Assembly (NCBI GenBank): GCA_030612785.1
Contig: JAUWNF010000015.1
Coordinates: 1 to 16,669, forward strand
Source of the DNA: Phycisphaerales bacterium
Lineage (GTDB): Bacteria; Planctomycetota; Phycisphaerae; UBA1845
Direction: 5' to 3'
DNA: 16,669 bases
A program made the position numbers and the translations under genes. The notes beneath the pieces are model-generated. The model had not been told where the DNA came from. It worked only from the letters and a program-made list of their open reading frames with translations, and did not search any database. Below are positions 1 to 8,700 of the stretch, piece after piece (the first letter of the stretch is position 1; each line of letters begins with the position of its first letter).

Positions 1-33
1 CCAGTATTATAATTATAACATCGTTCGCTTCTA

Positions 34-348
34 CTACAAGGCTCCAGTAAAACGTTGCTGAAATCCCCCGTAATCGCCCAGATCGACGTCGTTGTCGTTA
101 TCCAGGTCGGCGCGGTCGAACTGCTCCTCGGTGCAGGTGAGCGGCGGCGTGTTCACCTCCGGGCCCGCCAGGCAGGCTACGAACACGACGAAGTCGTCCA
201 GATCGACGTCTCCATCACCGTCCTGATCGCCAGGCACGATCGGCGGACCCGCCGCCGGCACAAACTGCTGGAAGCAGTGGTAGTCGGCCAGGTCCACGGC
301 GCCGGCTTCGTCGAAACCGAACGCGCCCAGGCAAGCGGCGGGTGCCCC
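34..348 (-). pseudogene. 3' remnant of a dockerin-like repeat gene
   Basis: The minus frame encodes about two and a half calcium-loop units of the dockerin type I kind. The visible cores are DQDGDGDVDLDDF and DLDNDNDVDLGDY, each followed by an F-Q-Q or cysteine-containing helix, plus a leading half unit ending AVDLADYHCFQQ. The frame ends with TAG at 34-36. Going upstream it meets an in-frame TAG at 349-351. The only usable start inside is a GTG at 295-297, which would give an 87-residue protein with no signal peptide. Related proteins are secreted, so I read this as the C-terminal piece of a larger gene. The upstream break lies at the edge of a degenerate copy of the palindromic repeat family (340-395). 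It could instead be a short expressed protein starting at the GTG, which I think less likely. Confidence 0.6.
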
Positions 349-395
349 CTACCGTTTCGCCAGCCGTCAGGGCCGGCGAACGGGGTGGGGAATGA
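340..395 (+). repeat. Degenerate copy (E) of the GGGTGCCCC palindromic repeat
   Basis: This stretch starts GGGTGCCCC and ends GGGGTGGGGAATGA, matching the outer ends of the four better copies in this window. The central hairpin sequence is different: TTCGCC and GGCGAA arms replace the usual GATCCG and CGGATC arms. It lies in the opposite orientation to the tandem pair at 406-547 and carries the stop codon that ends the dockerin remnant's frame. Confidence 0.5.
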
Positions 396-405
396 GCAGT
401 CGCGG

Positions 406-476
406 GCGCCTTTCACATTCGAGTCAATCCCCCACCCCTTGATCCGCCACGGCGGATCACAGGGATGGGGCACCCT
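406..476 (-). repeat. Palindromic dispersed repeat, copy A (first 71-bp tandem unit)
   Basis: Read on the minus strand it runs GGGTGCCCCATCCCTGTG, then the perfect inverted repeat GATCCGCC-GT-GGCGGATC, then AAGGGGTGGGGGATTGACTC and a GAATGTGAAAGGCGC tail. The outer CCCCATCCCT and AGGGGTGGGG arms also nearly pair, so the whole could fold into one long imperfect hairpin. It is followed directly by copy B in the same register. Confidence 0.85.
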
Positions 477-547
477 GCGCCTTTCACATTTGAGTCAATC
501 CCCCACCCCTTGATCCGCTACGCCGGATCACAGGGATGGGGCACCCT
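477..547 (-). repeat. Palindromic dispersed repeat, copy B (second 71-bp tandem unit)
   Basis: This unit has the same length as copy A and differs from it at three positions. Two of them are in the hairpin core, which here reads GATCCGGCGTAGCGGATC on the minus strand. That leaves a 6-bp stem with a larger loop. The last two bases of the unit form part of the stop codon of the adjoining TPR gene. Confidence 0.85.
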
Positions 548-1874
548 ACGCTCGTAGCAGGCGGATCAGCTTCTTGAGGACGTGGCGGCAGCGGAGGCGC
601 CACAGGCGTTTGGAGAGTTGTTGCAGAGCCTGATCGTCCGCGTCCAGCTCAAGCCCGCGGGTGATCAGGTCACGGGCCTGGGTCCAGCGGCCCAACTCCA
701 CGCAGGCGACGGCGGCTTTGTAGACGACCAACGCGTAGTCCGGTTTCAACTCGAGGGCGCGCAAGCAGTGCTCGAGCCCTGGTTCGTACTTGTCCGAAAG
801 AAAACAGCAGACCGCCAGGTTGTGGTGGGTGTAAGGCGAATGCGCATCGATGGCCAGCATCCTGGTAAAAGCGTCGGCCGCCTTATCAGGTCGCCCTAAA
901 TGAAGCAAGCAGGTCCCCAGCAGCAGCAGTGCGCTTTCGTTGTTGGGATCGTGCTCGACGGCGGACTCAAGGTGCTTGCGGGCCTGTTCATATTGGGCCA
1001 GGGCGAGATACGCCTCGCCTAACCTCTTGTGCAGGTGCGGGGAGACCGGTTCCGCTTCGGCCAGGACCAGCAACATGCTGAGAGCCGCCTGCGCGTCACC
1101 GGTGCGTACCAGCACGTCAGCCAAAGCCGAGGCAGCACCGACGTGATCCGGTTCGAGTTCGAGAACCTGCCGAAACCGATTGACGGCGTCGGGAAGGTCA
1201 CCGGATGCGATGGCCAACTCGCCCATTTCCACGAGCAGTTCGGTGTTCCCCGGATCCTCGCGTAACTCGCGGACATAGAACTCGCGGGCCCGTTGCAAGT
1301 CACCACGCCGGCGGCAAGCCCGGGCCAGGTACTGCTTGACGCCAGGGTAGGTCGGCTCGATCTCCAGCGTGCGGGTCCAGCAGAACACCGCACGTTCGTA
1401 GTCTCCCCTGGCAGCCCGCGAAACCCCCATGTGGAAGAAGCAGTCCGGGCAGTCCTCGTGGAGTTGCTGTGCGAGGTAGAACATCTCCTCGGCGCGGTCG
1501 TGGTCTCCCAGTTCGCTGTAATTGAGGATGCGGTGGCAGTAAGCGGCTTCGCAGGTCGGATCGAGCAGCGCTACCCGTTCGAACACGGCCGACGCCCGGC
1601 TATGCCGCTGCGCCCGCGTGAGATCGATTCCCAAAGCCACCAGGAGCTCGACATCGTCCGGCTCAAAGGCGAGGGCCGATTCGTAGGCTTCGATCGCCTC
1701 CTCGAGGCGGTCGAGATTGTCCAGCAGGAAGCCCCGATACGCCAGCCATGACGGGTTCTCGGGATTGATCTCCAGCGCGGCCTCGATCTCGCTCAGCGCC
1801 TCTTCCCAGCGCTGGGATTCGGAGAGTTGCTGGGACCGTTCGGCCCGCTGTTCTGCATCGTACCAGTCGTTCAT
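546..1874 (-). CDS. Cytoplasmic tetratricopeptide repeat protein (442 aa)
   Basis: The protein is almost entirely a run of about eleven 34-residue TPR units, with the usual A..F and P..A pattern. Examples are EEAIEAYESALAFEPDD, ERAVFCWTRTLEIEPTY and EQARKHLESAVEHDPNN. TPR arrays form a curved helical scaffold for protein-protein contacts. There is no signal peptide, so it should act in the cytoplasm. The C-terminus is basic (RLRCRHVLKKLIRLLRA). I start at the ATG at 1872-1874 (MNDWYDAEQ) because the TPR pattern begins there. The 55 codons upstream in frame look non-coding, although no clear Shine-Dalgarno precedes this ATG. It lies 198 bases downstream of the kinase-like gene on the same strand, so the two may be cotranscribed. 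The partner protein is unknown. Its stop codon lies in the end of a palindromic repeat. Confidence 0.85.
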   Translation of the reverse strand: MNDWYDAEQRAERSQQLSESQRWEEALSEIEAALEINPENPSWLAYRGFLLDNLDRLEEAIEAYESALAFEPDDVELLVALGIDLTRAQRHSRASAVFERVALLDPTCEAAYCHRILNYSELGDHDRAEEMFYLAQQLHEDCPDCFFHMGVSRAARGDYERAVFCWTRTLEIEPTYPGVKQYLARACRRRGDLQRAREFYVRELREDPGNTELLVEMGELAIASGDLPDAVNRFRQVLELEPDHVGAASALADVLVRTGDAQAALSMLLVLAEAEPVSPHLHKRLGEAYLALAQYEQARKHLESAVEHDPNNESALLLLGTCLLHLGRPDKAADAFTRMLAIDAHSPYTHHNLAVCCFLSDKYEPGLEHCLRALELKPDYALVVYKAAVACVELGRWTQARDLITRGLELDADDQALQQLSKRLWRLRCRHVLKKLIRLLRA

Positions 1875-2072
1875 GAGCGGTTTCGCTTCACGAGGCACCC
1901 CAAGTGGTGCCCACTCTACTATCCTTATCGGATAGCAACAACTGTCACCGCAACCAGCACCCCAATTCCACCACAGATTCTCCCACGGCGATCCGTGCGG
2001 AGCGGTGCGCACGACCTTCGGCGCCCGCTGACGAAGCAAAATTCGTGCCGAACAGCACCAGGATGCGGCTCC

Positions 2073-3164
2073 TTACTTGGCCTGCTTGGAGGCAGGCAAT
2101 GAGCTGCGTCCTACGTTCCTGTCGGAGGTGAACAGTTCGGTGAGTCGCTCGGCATGGTCCTCCAGCCACTTAACTTTGCGGCGGACGATCTTCATGAAAC
2201 CGAATCCCTGCAAGCGTCCGAAGAACCCGGTGGCGGCAATCGGGACGACGCATTCGGCGATGAGGGCCTCGATCATCAGGGGCGCCAGGCAGCGCTTCTC
2301 CTCCACCGACAACTCCGACAACGATTCGTAACCGGTCATAAACTGTAGAAGGCGGTTTTCGTCGAGCTGGTCGGGCCAATTCTCCGGCCTGGCGTCGGTG
2401 GCGACGGAAAACTGGAGCATGCCGTTGGCGACGTCGAGCACGCGCCCGGCGTAGTGCACCGAGTCGTAATCGACGACGGCCGCCACCCGGTCGTGCCGAA
2501 ACAGCATGTTGCCGGGATGCCAGTCGGAATGCACCACGCAGACCTCGAGGTGGGCAAGCCCCGCGTGGTCGGCCCGTTCGGCGACACGATCGTAGGTGTC
2601 AAAGAGAGCCTGGGCAACTCCGAGGAGTTCGCCTTGCTTACCGGTGACACTCTCGTGTTCGGACAGCCGCGAGGGGATGGCGTTCAGCCCGGTCCGGACC
2701 GCGAGGGCGTCGTGGTAGTTGCTGGTCGGCAGCTTCTCTTCATAAGTGAAGCCGCGCACCTTCTGGTGAAACGAAGCCAACGTGGCACCCGCGTCGAACG
2801 TCTCGGCGTCGAGACCGCGGTACTGGTGACCGGGGACGAATTCAAAGAGTTCGTACACCCGGTTCCGCAGGACCAACATGGTCTCGCCCGAGTCGACGGC
2901 CCGGACCAGCGCCGGTAAGGGGAACCCGGCAGCGTGCAGATGGGCTTGTAGCGCGTGCGCGAGCCGCATCCGCGTTATGCTGGTGCGCTCGGGGTCGCGG
3001 CGCTTGAGCACATACTTGCCCTTTTCGCAGACGATGCCGACCTTGGGGCTCTTCCTGGAGCCACGCTCAAACGAGGTAATGGATTCGATGACGCCCAGTT
3101 CGTAGTGGCTGAGCACCACGGACAATTCGCCGGCGTCGAAGGTTTGTCGGCCTCGATCTTTCAC
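2073..3164 (-). CDS. APH-fold phosphotransferase (aminoglycoside/choline/homoserine kinase superfamily, 363 aa)
   Basis: The catalytic loop is visible as H212-S-D-W-H-P-G-N219 and is followed by the metal-binding D-Y-D at 232-234. Together these give the HxDxxxxN plus D pattern of the phosphotransferase family PF01636. A likely ATP-site lysine is K54 in YVLKRR. The N-terminal lobe (about 20-110) and the helical C-lobe (about 120-340) have family-typical sizes. Such enzymes phosphorylate small hydroxylated molecules, for example homoserine, choline, methylthioribose or aminoglycosides. The sequence alone does not fix the substrate, and nothing nearby indicates antibiotic resistance. The start is a GTG at 3162-3164. 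The gene diverges from the HD hydrolase across 136 bases and precedes the TPR gene on the same strand. The last codons contain a GCCTGC/GCAGGC hairpin without a U-run. Confidence 0.8.
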   Translation of the reverse strand: MKDRGRQTFDAGELSVVLSHYELGVIESITSFERGSRKSPKVGIVCEKGKYVLKRRDPERTSITRMRLAHALQAHLHAAGFPLPALVRAVDSGETMLVLRNRVYELFEFVPGHQYRGLDAETFDAGATLASFHQKVRGFTYEEKLPTSNYHDALAVRTGLNAIPSRLSEHESVTGKQGELLGVAQALFDTYDRVAERADHAGLAHLEVCVVHSDWHPGNMLFRHDRVAAVVDYDSVHYAGRVLDVANGMLQFSVATDARPENWPDQLDENRLLQFMTGYESLSELSVEEKRCLAPLMIEALIAECVVPIAATGFFGRLQGFGFMKIVRRKVKWLEDHAERLTELFTSDRNVGRSSLPASKQAK

Positions 3165-3174
3165 GCGGACAGCC

Positions 3175-3180
3175 TATAAT
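3175..3180 (+). promoter_or_regulatory. Perfect -10-like hexamer upstream of the HD hydrolase gene
   Basis: TATAAT lies in the divergent intergenic region, about 120 bases before the ATG at 3301. No convincing -35 hexamer lies at 16-18 bases upstream of it, so this is only a candidate. The transcription start is unknown. Confidence 0.25.
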
Positions 3181-3300
3181 CGTACACATCGATCCTGGCG
3201 ACCGGCTGTACTGCGGATGATAGCCGAGCATTCGGCTAAGTCAAACCAGTCACTCCGGTGGACTCGTTGCGGGAAAACGGAACAGCTTACGGGGCAAGGT

Positions 3301-3864
3301 ATGGACCGAAACCAAGCATGGGCGTTGCTCAACGAGCATACTAAGAACCCCTCGCTGATCAAGCATGCGTTGGCCGTCGAGGCGGCCATGCGCTGGTATG
3401 CGGAGAAGTTGCACGGCGACGTGGAGTTGTGGGGCGTCGTGGGACTGCTGCACGATTTCGACTACGAGTGCTGGCCCGAACCACCGGCACATACCCGCGA
3501 GGGGGCGAAGATCCTGCGCGCGGCGGGCGTGGACGAGGAAATCGTCGGCGCCATCCTGTCGCACGCGGACTGGAACCAAGACGAATACCCGCGCGACCGT
3601 CCCCTGCGCAAGGCCCTGTTCGGCGTGGACGAGCTGTGCGGGTTCATCATGGCGGTGGCGCTAGTCCGTCCGGAGCGCCTGGCCGGGATGCGCGCCAAGA
3701 GCGTCCGCAAAAAGCTCAAGCAGCACAGCTTCGCCGCCGCGGTCTCCCGTGAGGACATCGACGCCGGAGCGGAACTGCTGGAGATCGATCTCGCGGAACA
3801 CATCGATAACTGCATCGCGGCGCTCACCCCGGTGGCCGGCGAGTTGGGGTTGCTCCCGGATTGA
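3301..3864 (+). CDS. HD superfamily phosphohydrolase, COG2316-like (187 aa)
   Basis: The metal-binding pattern of HDIG-type hydrolases is seen as H22 (LIKHALA), H51-D52 (GLLHDFDYE), H64 (AHTREGAKIL), H88 (AILSHADW) and D110 (FGVDELCG). The order and spacing, and the following ALVRPERLAGMRAKSVRKKLK segment, match the small predicted hydrolases grouped as COG2316. They are presumed to cleave phosphoester or nucleotide substrates, but their physiological substrate is not established. I start at the ATG at 3301, preceded by GGGGCAAGGT. A longer in-frame start at 3217 adds 28 residues with no family resemblance. The gene is convergent with the secreted TPR gene, with only 30 bases between the stop codons. 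Confidence 0.85.
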   Translation: MDRNQAWALLNEHTKNPSLIKHALAVEAAMRWYAEKLHGDVELWGVVGLLHDFDYECWPEPPAHTREGAKILRAAGVDEEIVGAILSHADWNQDEYPRDRPLRKALFGVDELCGFIMAVALVRPERLAGMRAKSVRKKLKQHSFAAAVSREDIDAGAELLEIDLAEHIDNCIAALTPVAGELGLLPD

Positions 3865-3894
3865 ACCCGGGCGGGCGTTTCGGCCACTCCACGC

Positions 3895-5001
3895 TCACGG
3901 CGCCGTCGGCGCGGCGGATTCGGGGCCCCTGGTTTGGACAAGGAGTCGCTGTGCTTCGGCGTGGTTGGGGTCCTTGGCGAGCAAGTCGGTGAGGATCTGT
4001 ACGGCTTCCTCCGTGTTGCCCACGGCCAGAAGCAGTTTCGCCTTTTCAAAGAGAAGCGCCGGAGACGGGTTGGGCTCGGATTGCGCGATGCCGTATTCCA
4101 CCGTCTGGAGAACACGGTGCAAGCGCAGCAGATGGTCGATCTCGGCGTTCTCCAACTGCAAGTGCGTTATCCGGACATATTCGTCCGTGCGCTCGGGGAA
4201 ACTGATAAGAATATGCTGGAGGACCTTCTGTACAAGGCCGTTAAAGTTCCTCAGTTCGGTCAACAGCATGGTCTTGGTCGGATCGTTTTTCGCTCTCAGT
4301 CTACCGAGTTCGAGGGCGGCGGTGGCGGCTTTCAACGCTTCATCGAGTTGGCGGTCCGCCATCAGAGCGTTTGCGAGCACGGCACTGAACTTGGGGTCCC
4401 GTTCGGCAGGCGGGTTCTGGGCATCCAGTTCGATTGCCTTGCGGGCCCATTCCGCCGACTTATGGTATCTGGCGAGCGCCGACTCGGCTTGGGCCAATCC
4501 GGCGCACGGCTCGGCTTCGAGGGGGTTGAGGTCGACGGCTCTCTGGTACTTGTCCCGGGCCATCGTGTGATACCGGGCTTGAAAGTAAAGGTCACCCAGC
4601 AGGTTGAAGGCGTACCAGTCGTTCTCTCCTTTGCGCGATTTCGTGTAATTGTTGATGGCCTGAATCGCTTCGCGTGGGTGCCCCATGAGTATTTGGACGC
4701 GCCCACCGAGGAACTCCGCGTCGCTGTTGAGGGTATCCCGCCGGCGGATCGCGGCAATCAATTGGTTGGCCCGCGTCGACGCGGCCTGCGCGTCGGGCCC
4801 CCGGGTTTCAGCAGTCTCGATGGCGCGATAGGCCTCTTCCACGAGTTCCTCCAGCGTCATCCCGCTGACGTCCAGCTCCGCTTCGTCCGCCGCGGGGGTC
4901 TCGACCGCCGGGGAGTCCGGCGGCGCTGCGGATTCCTGCCCAGAGGCCGAACCGCTTGAAACCGCAATGGCCAGCAGGGCAATAAGTGAAGGCTTTCTCA
5001 T
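3895..5001 (-). CDS. Secreted or periplasmic TPR protein (368 aa)
   Basis: An N-terminal signal peptide is visible: MRKPSLIALLAIAVSSGSASG, with probable cleavage before QESAA. An acidic, Pro/Ala-rich linker follows (about 22-45). TPR-like helices occupy about 95-215 (AFNLLGDLYFQARYHTMARD, EWARKAIELDAQNP) and a second TPR pair lies near the C-terminus (ALLFEKAKLLLAVGNTEEAV). It should work outside the inner membrane as a protein-binding scaffold, with no enzymatic motif seen. The start is fixed by the signal peptide and by a GGAG eight bases before the ATG at 4999-5001. A longer frame reaching 5382 runs antisense-like through fliS and is not credible. It follows fliS on the same strand after 160 bases and has its own candidate promoter, so a flagellar role is not implied. 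Confidence 0.8.
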   Translation of the reverse strand: MRKPSLIALLAIAVSSGSASGQESAAPPDSPAVETPAADEAELDVSGMTLEELVEEAYRAIETAETRGPDAQAASTRANQLIAAIRRRDTLNSDAEFLGGRVQILMGHPREAIQAINNYTKSRKGENDWYAFNLLGDLYFQARYHTMARDKYQRAVDLNPLEAEPCAGLAQAESALARYHKSAEWARKAIELDAQNPPAERDPKFSAVLANALMADRQLDEALKAATAALELGRLRAKNDPTKTMLLTELRNFNGLVQKVLQHILISFPERTDEYVRITHLQLENAEIDHLLRLHRVLQTVEYGIAQSEPNPSPALLFEKAKLLLAVGNTEEAVQILTDLLAKDPNHAEAQRLLVQTRGPESAAPTAP

Positions 5002-5057
5002 CGCAATCGCTCCGAGTGTTCCTACGCGGGAGCGCATATCCCGGTTCGCCGAGACAA

Positions 5058-5087
5058 ACTCTATTCGTGAATCAACGCTTTGGTCAA
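5058..5087 (-). promoter_or_regulatory. Candidate sigma-70-type promoter for the secreted TPR gene
   Basis: On the minus strand TTGACC (5082-5087) and TAGAGT (5058-5063) are separated by 18 bases. They match five and four of the six consensus positions. The pair lies 57 bases before the ATG, between fliS and the TPR gene. Planctomycete promoter rules are poorly known, so this is tentative. Confidence 0.35.
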
Positions 5088-5161
5088 GGCGGCCGGCAAA
5101 GAAATGCTTGGGGTTGATACCCAGAGCGAAGGGCGTCCAAGCGGCGGACCGCACACGGACC

Positions 5162-5656
5162 CTAGCCCTCGACCGAGAGGCTGCCACCGAGACACTCGGA
5201 CCCGGCGGCAGCGCTGTCCGCGGCGGCGGGCCGCACCTCGCTCGCCTCCGTGTCACCGGCCTCCGTGTCACCGGCCTTGAACTTCGCGACTTTGTCCATG
5301 AGCATGACCCAGGTCTCACGCTGGTAGCGCAGGATCTTAACCGCGTCGTCGATGCAGGTGGTGTCCTTCTGCACGCTGGCATCGACGAGTTTGCGGTAGA
5401 GGAAGTTGTAGATGGCGGCCATCCGGTCGCACAACTCCGGGCTCACCTCGCGACGCAGCCCGTTTTGCATTTCCAGAATGATGGCCTGAGCGCGCCCCAG
5501 CTTTTCGTAAGACCGCTCATAATCCTTGGCGATAAGCGCGTCCTTGCCTTGCAACGCGAATTTGACCGCCCCGTCGTACAGCATCAACTGGAGCTGCTCC
5601 GGCGTGGCGGTCATCACCGCATCGCGGAGGTAGGAATTCATGGACGTCCCGCTCAT
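5162..5656 (-). CDS. fliS: Flagellar export chaperone FliS (164 aa)
   Basis: FliS binds the C-terminal helices of flagellin in the cytoplasm, prevents premature polymerisation and aids delivery to the flagellar export gate. The typical N-terminus is seen: MNSYLRDAV, then TATPEQLQLMLYDGAVKFAL. The helical bundle core follows (YEKLGRAQAIILEMQNGLR, IYNFLYRKLVDASVQKD and LRYQRETWVMLMDKV). The family core ends near residue 125. The remaining 40 residues are an unusual acidic, Ala-rich tail (KAGDTEAGDTEASEVRP...). Part of that tail comes from a 15-base tandem duplication. Two methionines (positions 1 and 6) could start translation. It lies directly after fliD on the same strand, the normal fliD-fliS order, with 130 bases and one hairpin between them. 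Confidence 0.93.
   Translation of the reverse strand: MSGTSMNSYLRDAVMTATPEQLQLMLYDGAVKFALQGKDALIAKDYERSYEKLGRAQAIILEMQNGLRREVSPELCDRMAAIYNFLYRKLVDASVQKDTTCIDDAVKILRYQRETWVMLMDKVAKFKAGDTEAGDTEASEVRPAAADSAAAGSECLGGSLSVEG
5244..5273. repeat. 15-base tandem duplication inside fliS
   Basis: GCCTCCGTGTCACCG occurs twice head to tail (5244-5258 and 5259-5273). It keeps frame and gives the duplicated pentapeptide GDTEA in the variable FliS tail. Confidence 0.9.
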
Positions 5657-5748
5657 ACTGACCTGTGTATCGGATTAACACAGATGTGGAATGATGCAAA
5701 ACCAGCGCACCAGTGGCCGCCCGACGACGCCTTCAGTCCGAGAATCAT

Positions 5749-5768
5749 GACCGGCTGGAAAGCCGGTC
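5749..5768 (-). other. Hairpin between fliD and fliS
   Basis: GACCGGCT (5749-5756) and AGCCGGTC (5761-5768) form a perfect 8-bp stem with a 4-base loop, 18 bases after the fliD stop codon. No U-run follows on the minus strand, so it is not a standard intrinsic terminator. It may stabilise or partly attenuate the fliD-fliS transcript. Confidence 0.5.
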
Positions 5769-5786
5769 CCACATTGTGTTGGGGGC

Positions 5787-8700
5787 TTAAACCGTTCCTG
5801 ACCCTGGCAGGCTTATCCCCGCCAGGGCATTCTGCTGGCCTTGCAAAAGGGACAAGGATTGCTCCAGGGCGGCAAACTGGGCTTCCAGACGGGCCTGCTT
5901 CTTCTCCAGCAAGAGTTCCAGGGCGTCGATGCGGTCTTGGAGCAGTTCTTCCTTGTCGGCCAGCAGGTTGTCGGCCCGGGCGATCAACCCGTCCTCCGTT
6001 CGACTCAACTCGTCGAGCATCTCCTCCAGATAGTCTCCAAGACCGGTCTCGGCGGTGGTGAAAAGTTGCTCCACGGAGTCGGGATCCTCCTCGTAGGCCT
6101 CGCGGAATTTGTCTTCGTCGAAGCTCAGCCGCGCACCGGATCCGATGGTCAGGCCGACGCTGGACAGATGGGAAAACGCGGGGGACACGTTCTGATACTC
6201 GCGCGTAACGGCGTTGTGGAGGCGGGTTTGAATGCGCAGCACGGTGGAGTCGCCCAGCAACACACCCCGTGTATAGGTTTCGGAGTTGAACGAGGTGTAG
6301 TCGTCGATACGGTCCAGGATGCCGTTGTAATTGGTCACGAACGTGTTAAGCTCCGCAATCGCGTTGTCCACGTCCTGGGTCACGGAGAGGGTGACCGGAT
6401 CCTCCGAGGTGCCTACCAGGTCAACGGTCACGTTACCCACGACATCCGTCAGCGTGTTAGTGGAACTGGTGATGACCACGGGGTTCTCTCCGCCCACCCC
6501 GCCGAAAAACACTACCGCGTCCTGGGCGCGCACCAGGGTGTCCATCGACAGACCGGTCTCGCCGGTGTCGAAAACCAACTCGCCCCGCCGTCCGCTCACC
6601 TCCGAGGTGAGCGTCAAGCGGTAACCGTTAGTACTTCCGTCGTTGAGCACGCTCGCCCGTACTTGAGACGCGGCACTGTTGATTTTGGACACCAGGTCGT
6701 TGAGGGTGTCGTCGGCGTCGACTTCGATGGTGATCTCGTACGACCCGTCAATGGTGGTCTCACCGTCGGCACTCTCGCCCGCGATGTTCAGGTCAGCCGC
6801 CGTGAGACTGCCTTCCAGGTCGACAATCGACAGCGGCTCGGAGCCGCCGGCGTTGTCGGTGATCAACAAACCGTCCCCATGGTCGTTGATTCGGGCAGTC
6901 ACGTCCGCGGTACCACTGTTGATCAGGTTGATGATGTCCTGCAGGGTTCTCTGATTCTCGGTAACGTTGATCAGGCTGATCAGCCCGGCGCTGTCGGTGA
7001 TCTGAAACCGCCCCGTGCGAATACCCGCCCCGTAGTTCAGGTCCTCCAGCAGGGTGTTCTCGGAGATATACTTGAGTTGCAGGTTCCCGCCGTTTACCAA
7101 AGTGGTGGCGTGGGTGCCGGCAATGCCGAGTTCCTCAGCCAAGGTCCCGTCGTCGAGGTCGGCGACGCCGAGGTTGCCGGTTCCGTCCGAGGTATCGGTG
7201 ATCAGGATGCCGTTACCGCATGTGTTGACCGACGCGGCGATGTGGGACGTGGCGGACGTGGCGTTGATCGCGCTGATCACGTCCTGCAGCGTTTGCGCGG
7301 TGCTGAAGTTGATGTCGGTCGTGGTACCGTCGCGGGCCGTGAACCGGACCTCCCCCCTGGTGGTGATGCCCCCACCGCCGTTGAGTGAGGTGAGCAGCAC
7401 CGTATTGGGTCCGGCGATGAGGTCGCGGCGCTCGGTGGTCCCCGAGGCGAACTCACCCAGGATGCCCAAGTCCGCAGCCGCGCTGGAGACCACGCCGTTG
7501 AGTTCCAGGGCCTCGATCGTCAACGGTTGGCCGCCGGAGGACTCGTCGACGAGCACGATCCCGTTGCCGTCGTCGGAAATGGAGGCGATCACCTGCGAGC
7601 CCGGACCGCCGTTGCCTGGGGCGTAGTTGATGGCCCGGATGACGTCACCGATGGTGGAGATACGGAAGATCTTGCTCCCCACGAAGGTATTTTCGTCCGC
7701 ATCGGCGGCGATGCCCAGGTCGCGGGCGGCGTAGCCGTCCACGTCCTCGATCTTGAGATTCACCGCGCTCTCCTCGGGCGTGCCGGTGGTATCGCTGATC
7801 AGGATGTACTCGCGGCTCACGGTGGCGCTGATGCCGATTCCGGCGGCGTTGATCGCGTCCAACACGTCCTGGACGGTTACGGCGGACGAGAGATCGACTT
7901 GGGCCGTCTGCCCACTACGGTCGGTGAGGCGGATGGTACCCAGCCGCACACCGTTTCCGTTGTTCAGTTGGGCCAGGTGGGTCTGGGGGTTGCGGGCCAG
8001 GTCGGCGTCCAGGGACACCTCGAAGGAGTTGGAGTTAGCCTGGGTGATGCGGAAGTCCTCACCGGCGAGGAGGTGCCGGACACCGTTTCCGTCGTTCAGG
8101 CGGTCCAGTGCCGTGGAGTCGGTCAGGTAGATGACGTCCGCACCGGTGATCGCGTCGCCGGCGGCGCTCTGGGCCAGCCCCAGGTCCGCGGCCAGAAACC
8201 CCCCGCCGACGTCGGCCACGACCAGGTCGCCGACGACGTCCGCGGGCGCCGTGAAGTCCTGGATGACGATCTGATCGCCGCTGATGCGGGCCTGGACATT
8301 GACGGTCGTTTCAGAGTTGATCCGTTCGAGCAGGTCCTCCAGGGTAATCGCGGTGGCCAGGTCCACATCCGCCGTGGCCCCGCTCCGGTCGGTGATGCGA
8401 ATGGTCCCACGGCGCACCCCCTCACCGCCGTTGAGTTCATCGAGGGTCGTCGTCGGGTGGACCTTGCCGTGCCCGATCTCAAGGGAGAGCGTGCCCACCC
8501 CGCCCGGGGTCGCATCCGCGTTGGCCAGACCGTTTCCGATCAATTGGTGATTGGTGACCAGCGAGTGTACGGTGAAGGCATAGGTTCCGGGCACGGCATT
8601 TTCACCGGCCACCGCGGTGAGCACGTTCTCGTCGGAGCTGGTGGTATCGAAATGTCTGAAGAAGCTGAGCTCGCCGAAGCGTGATGCCAACGACTTGGCT

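Noticed and set aside
406..547. CRISPR-like array
   Set aside because: There are only two directly adjoining 71-base units with no spacers between them, so this is a tandem duplication.
2073..3164. Aminoglycoside resistance gene
   Set aside because: The fold is shared with many metabolic kinases. There is no mobile context and no resistance-specific signature.
3749..6061. Plus-strand frames of 273, 341 and 364 codons
   Set aside because: Antisense to the secreted TPR gene and fliS, with no ribosome site or recognisable protein features.
5841..8684. Long plus-strand frames of 515 and 385 codons across fliD
   Set aside because: Antisense mirror of the fliD repeats. The translated product is low-information (V, G, Q rich) with no start signal.
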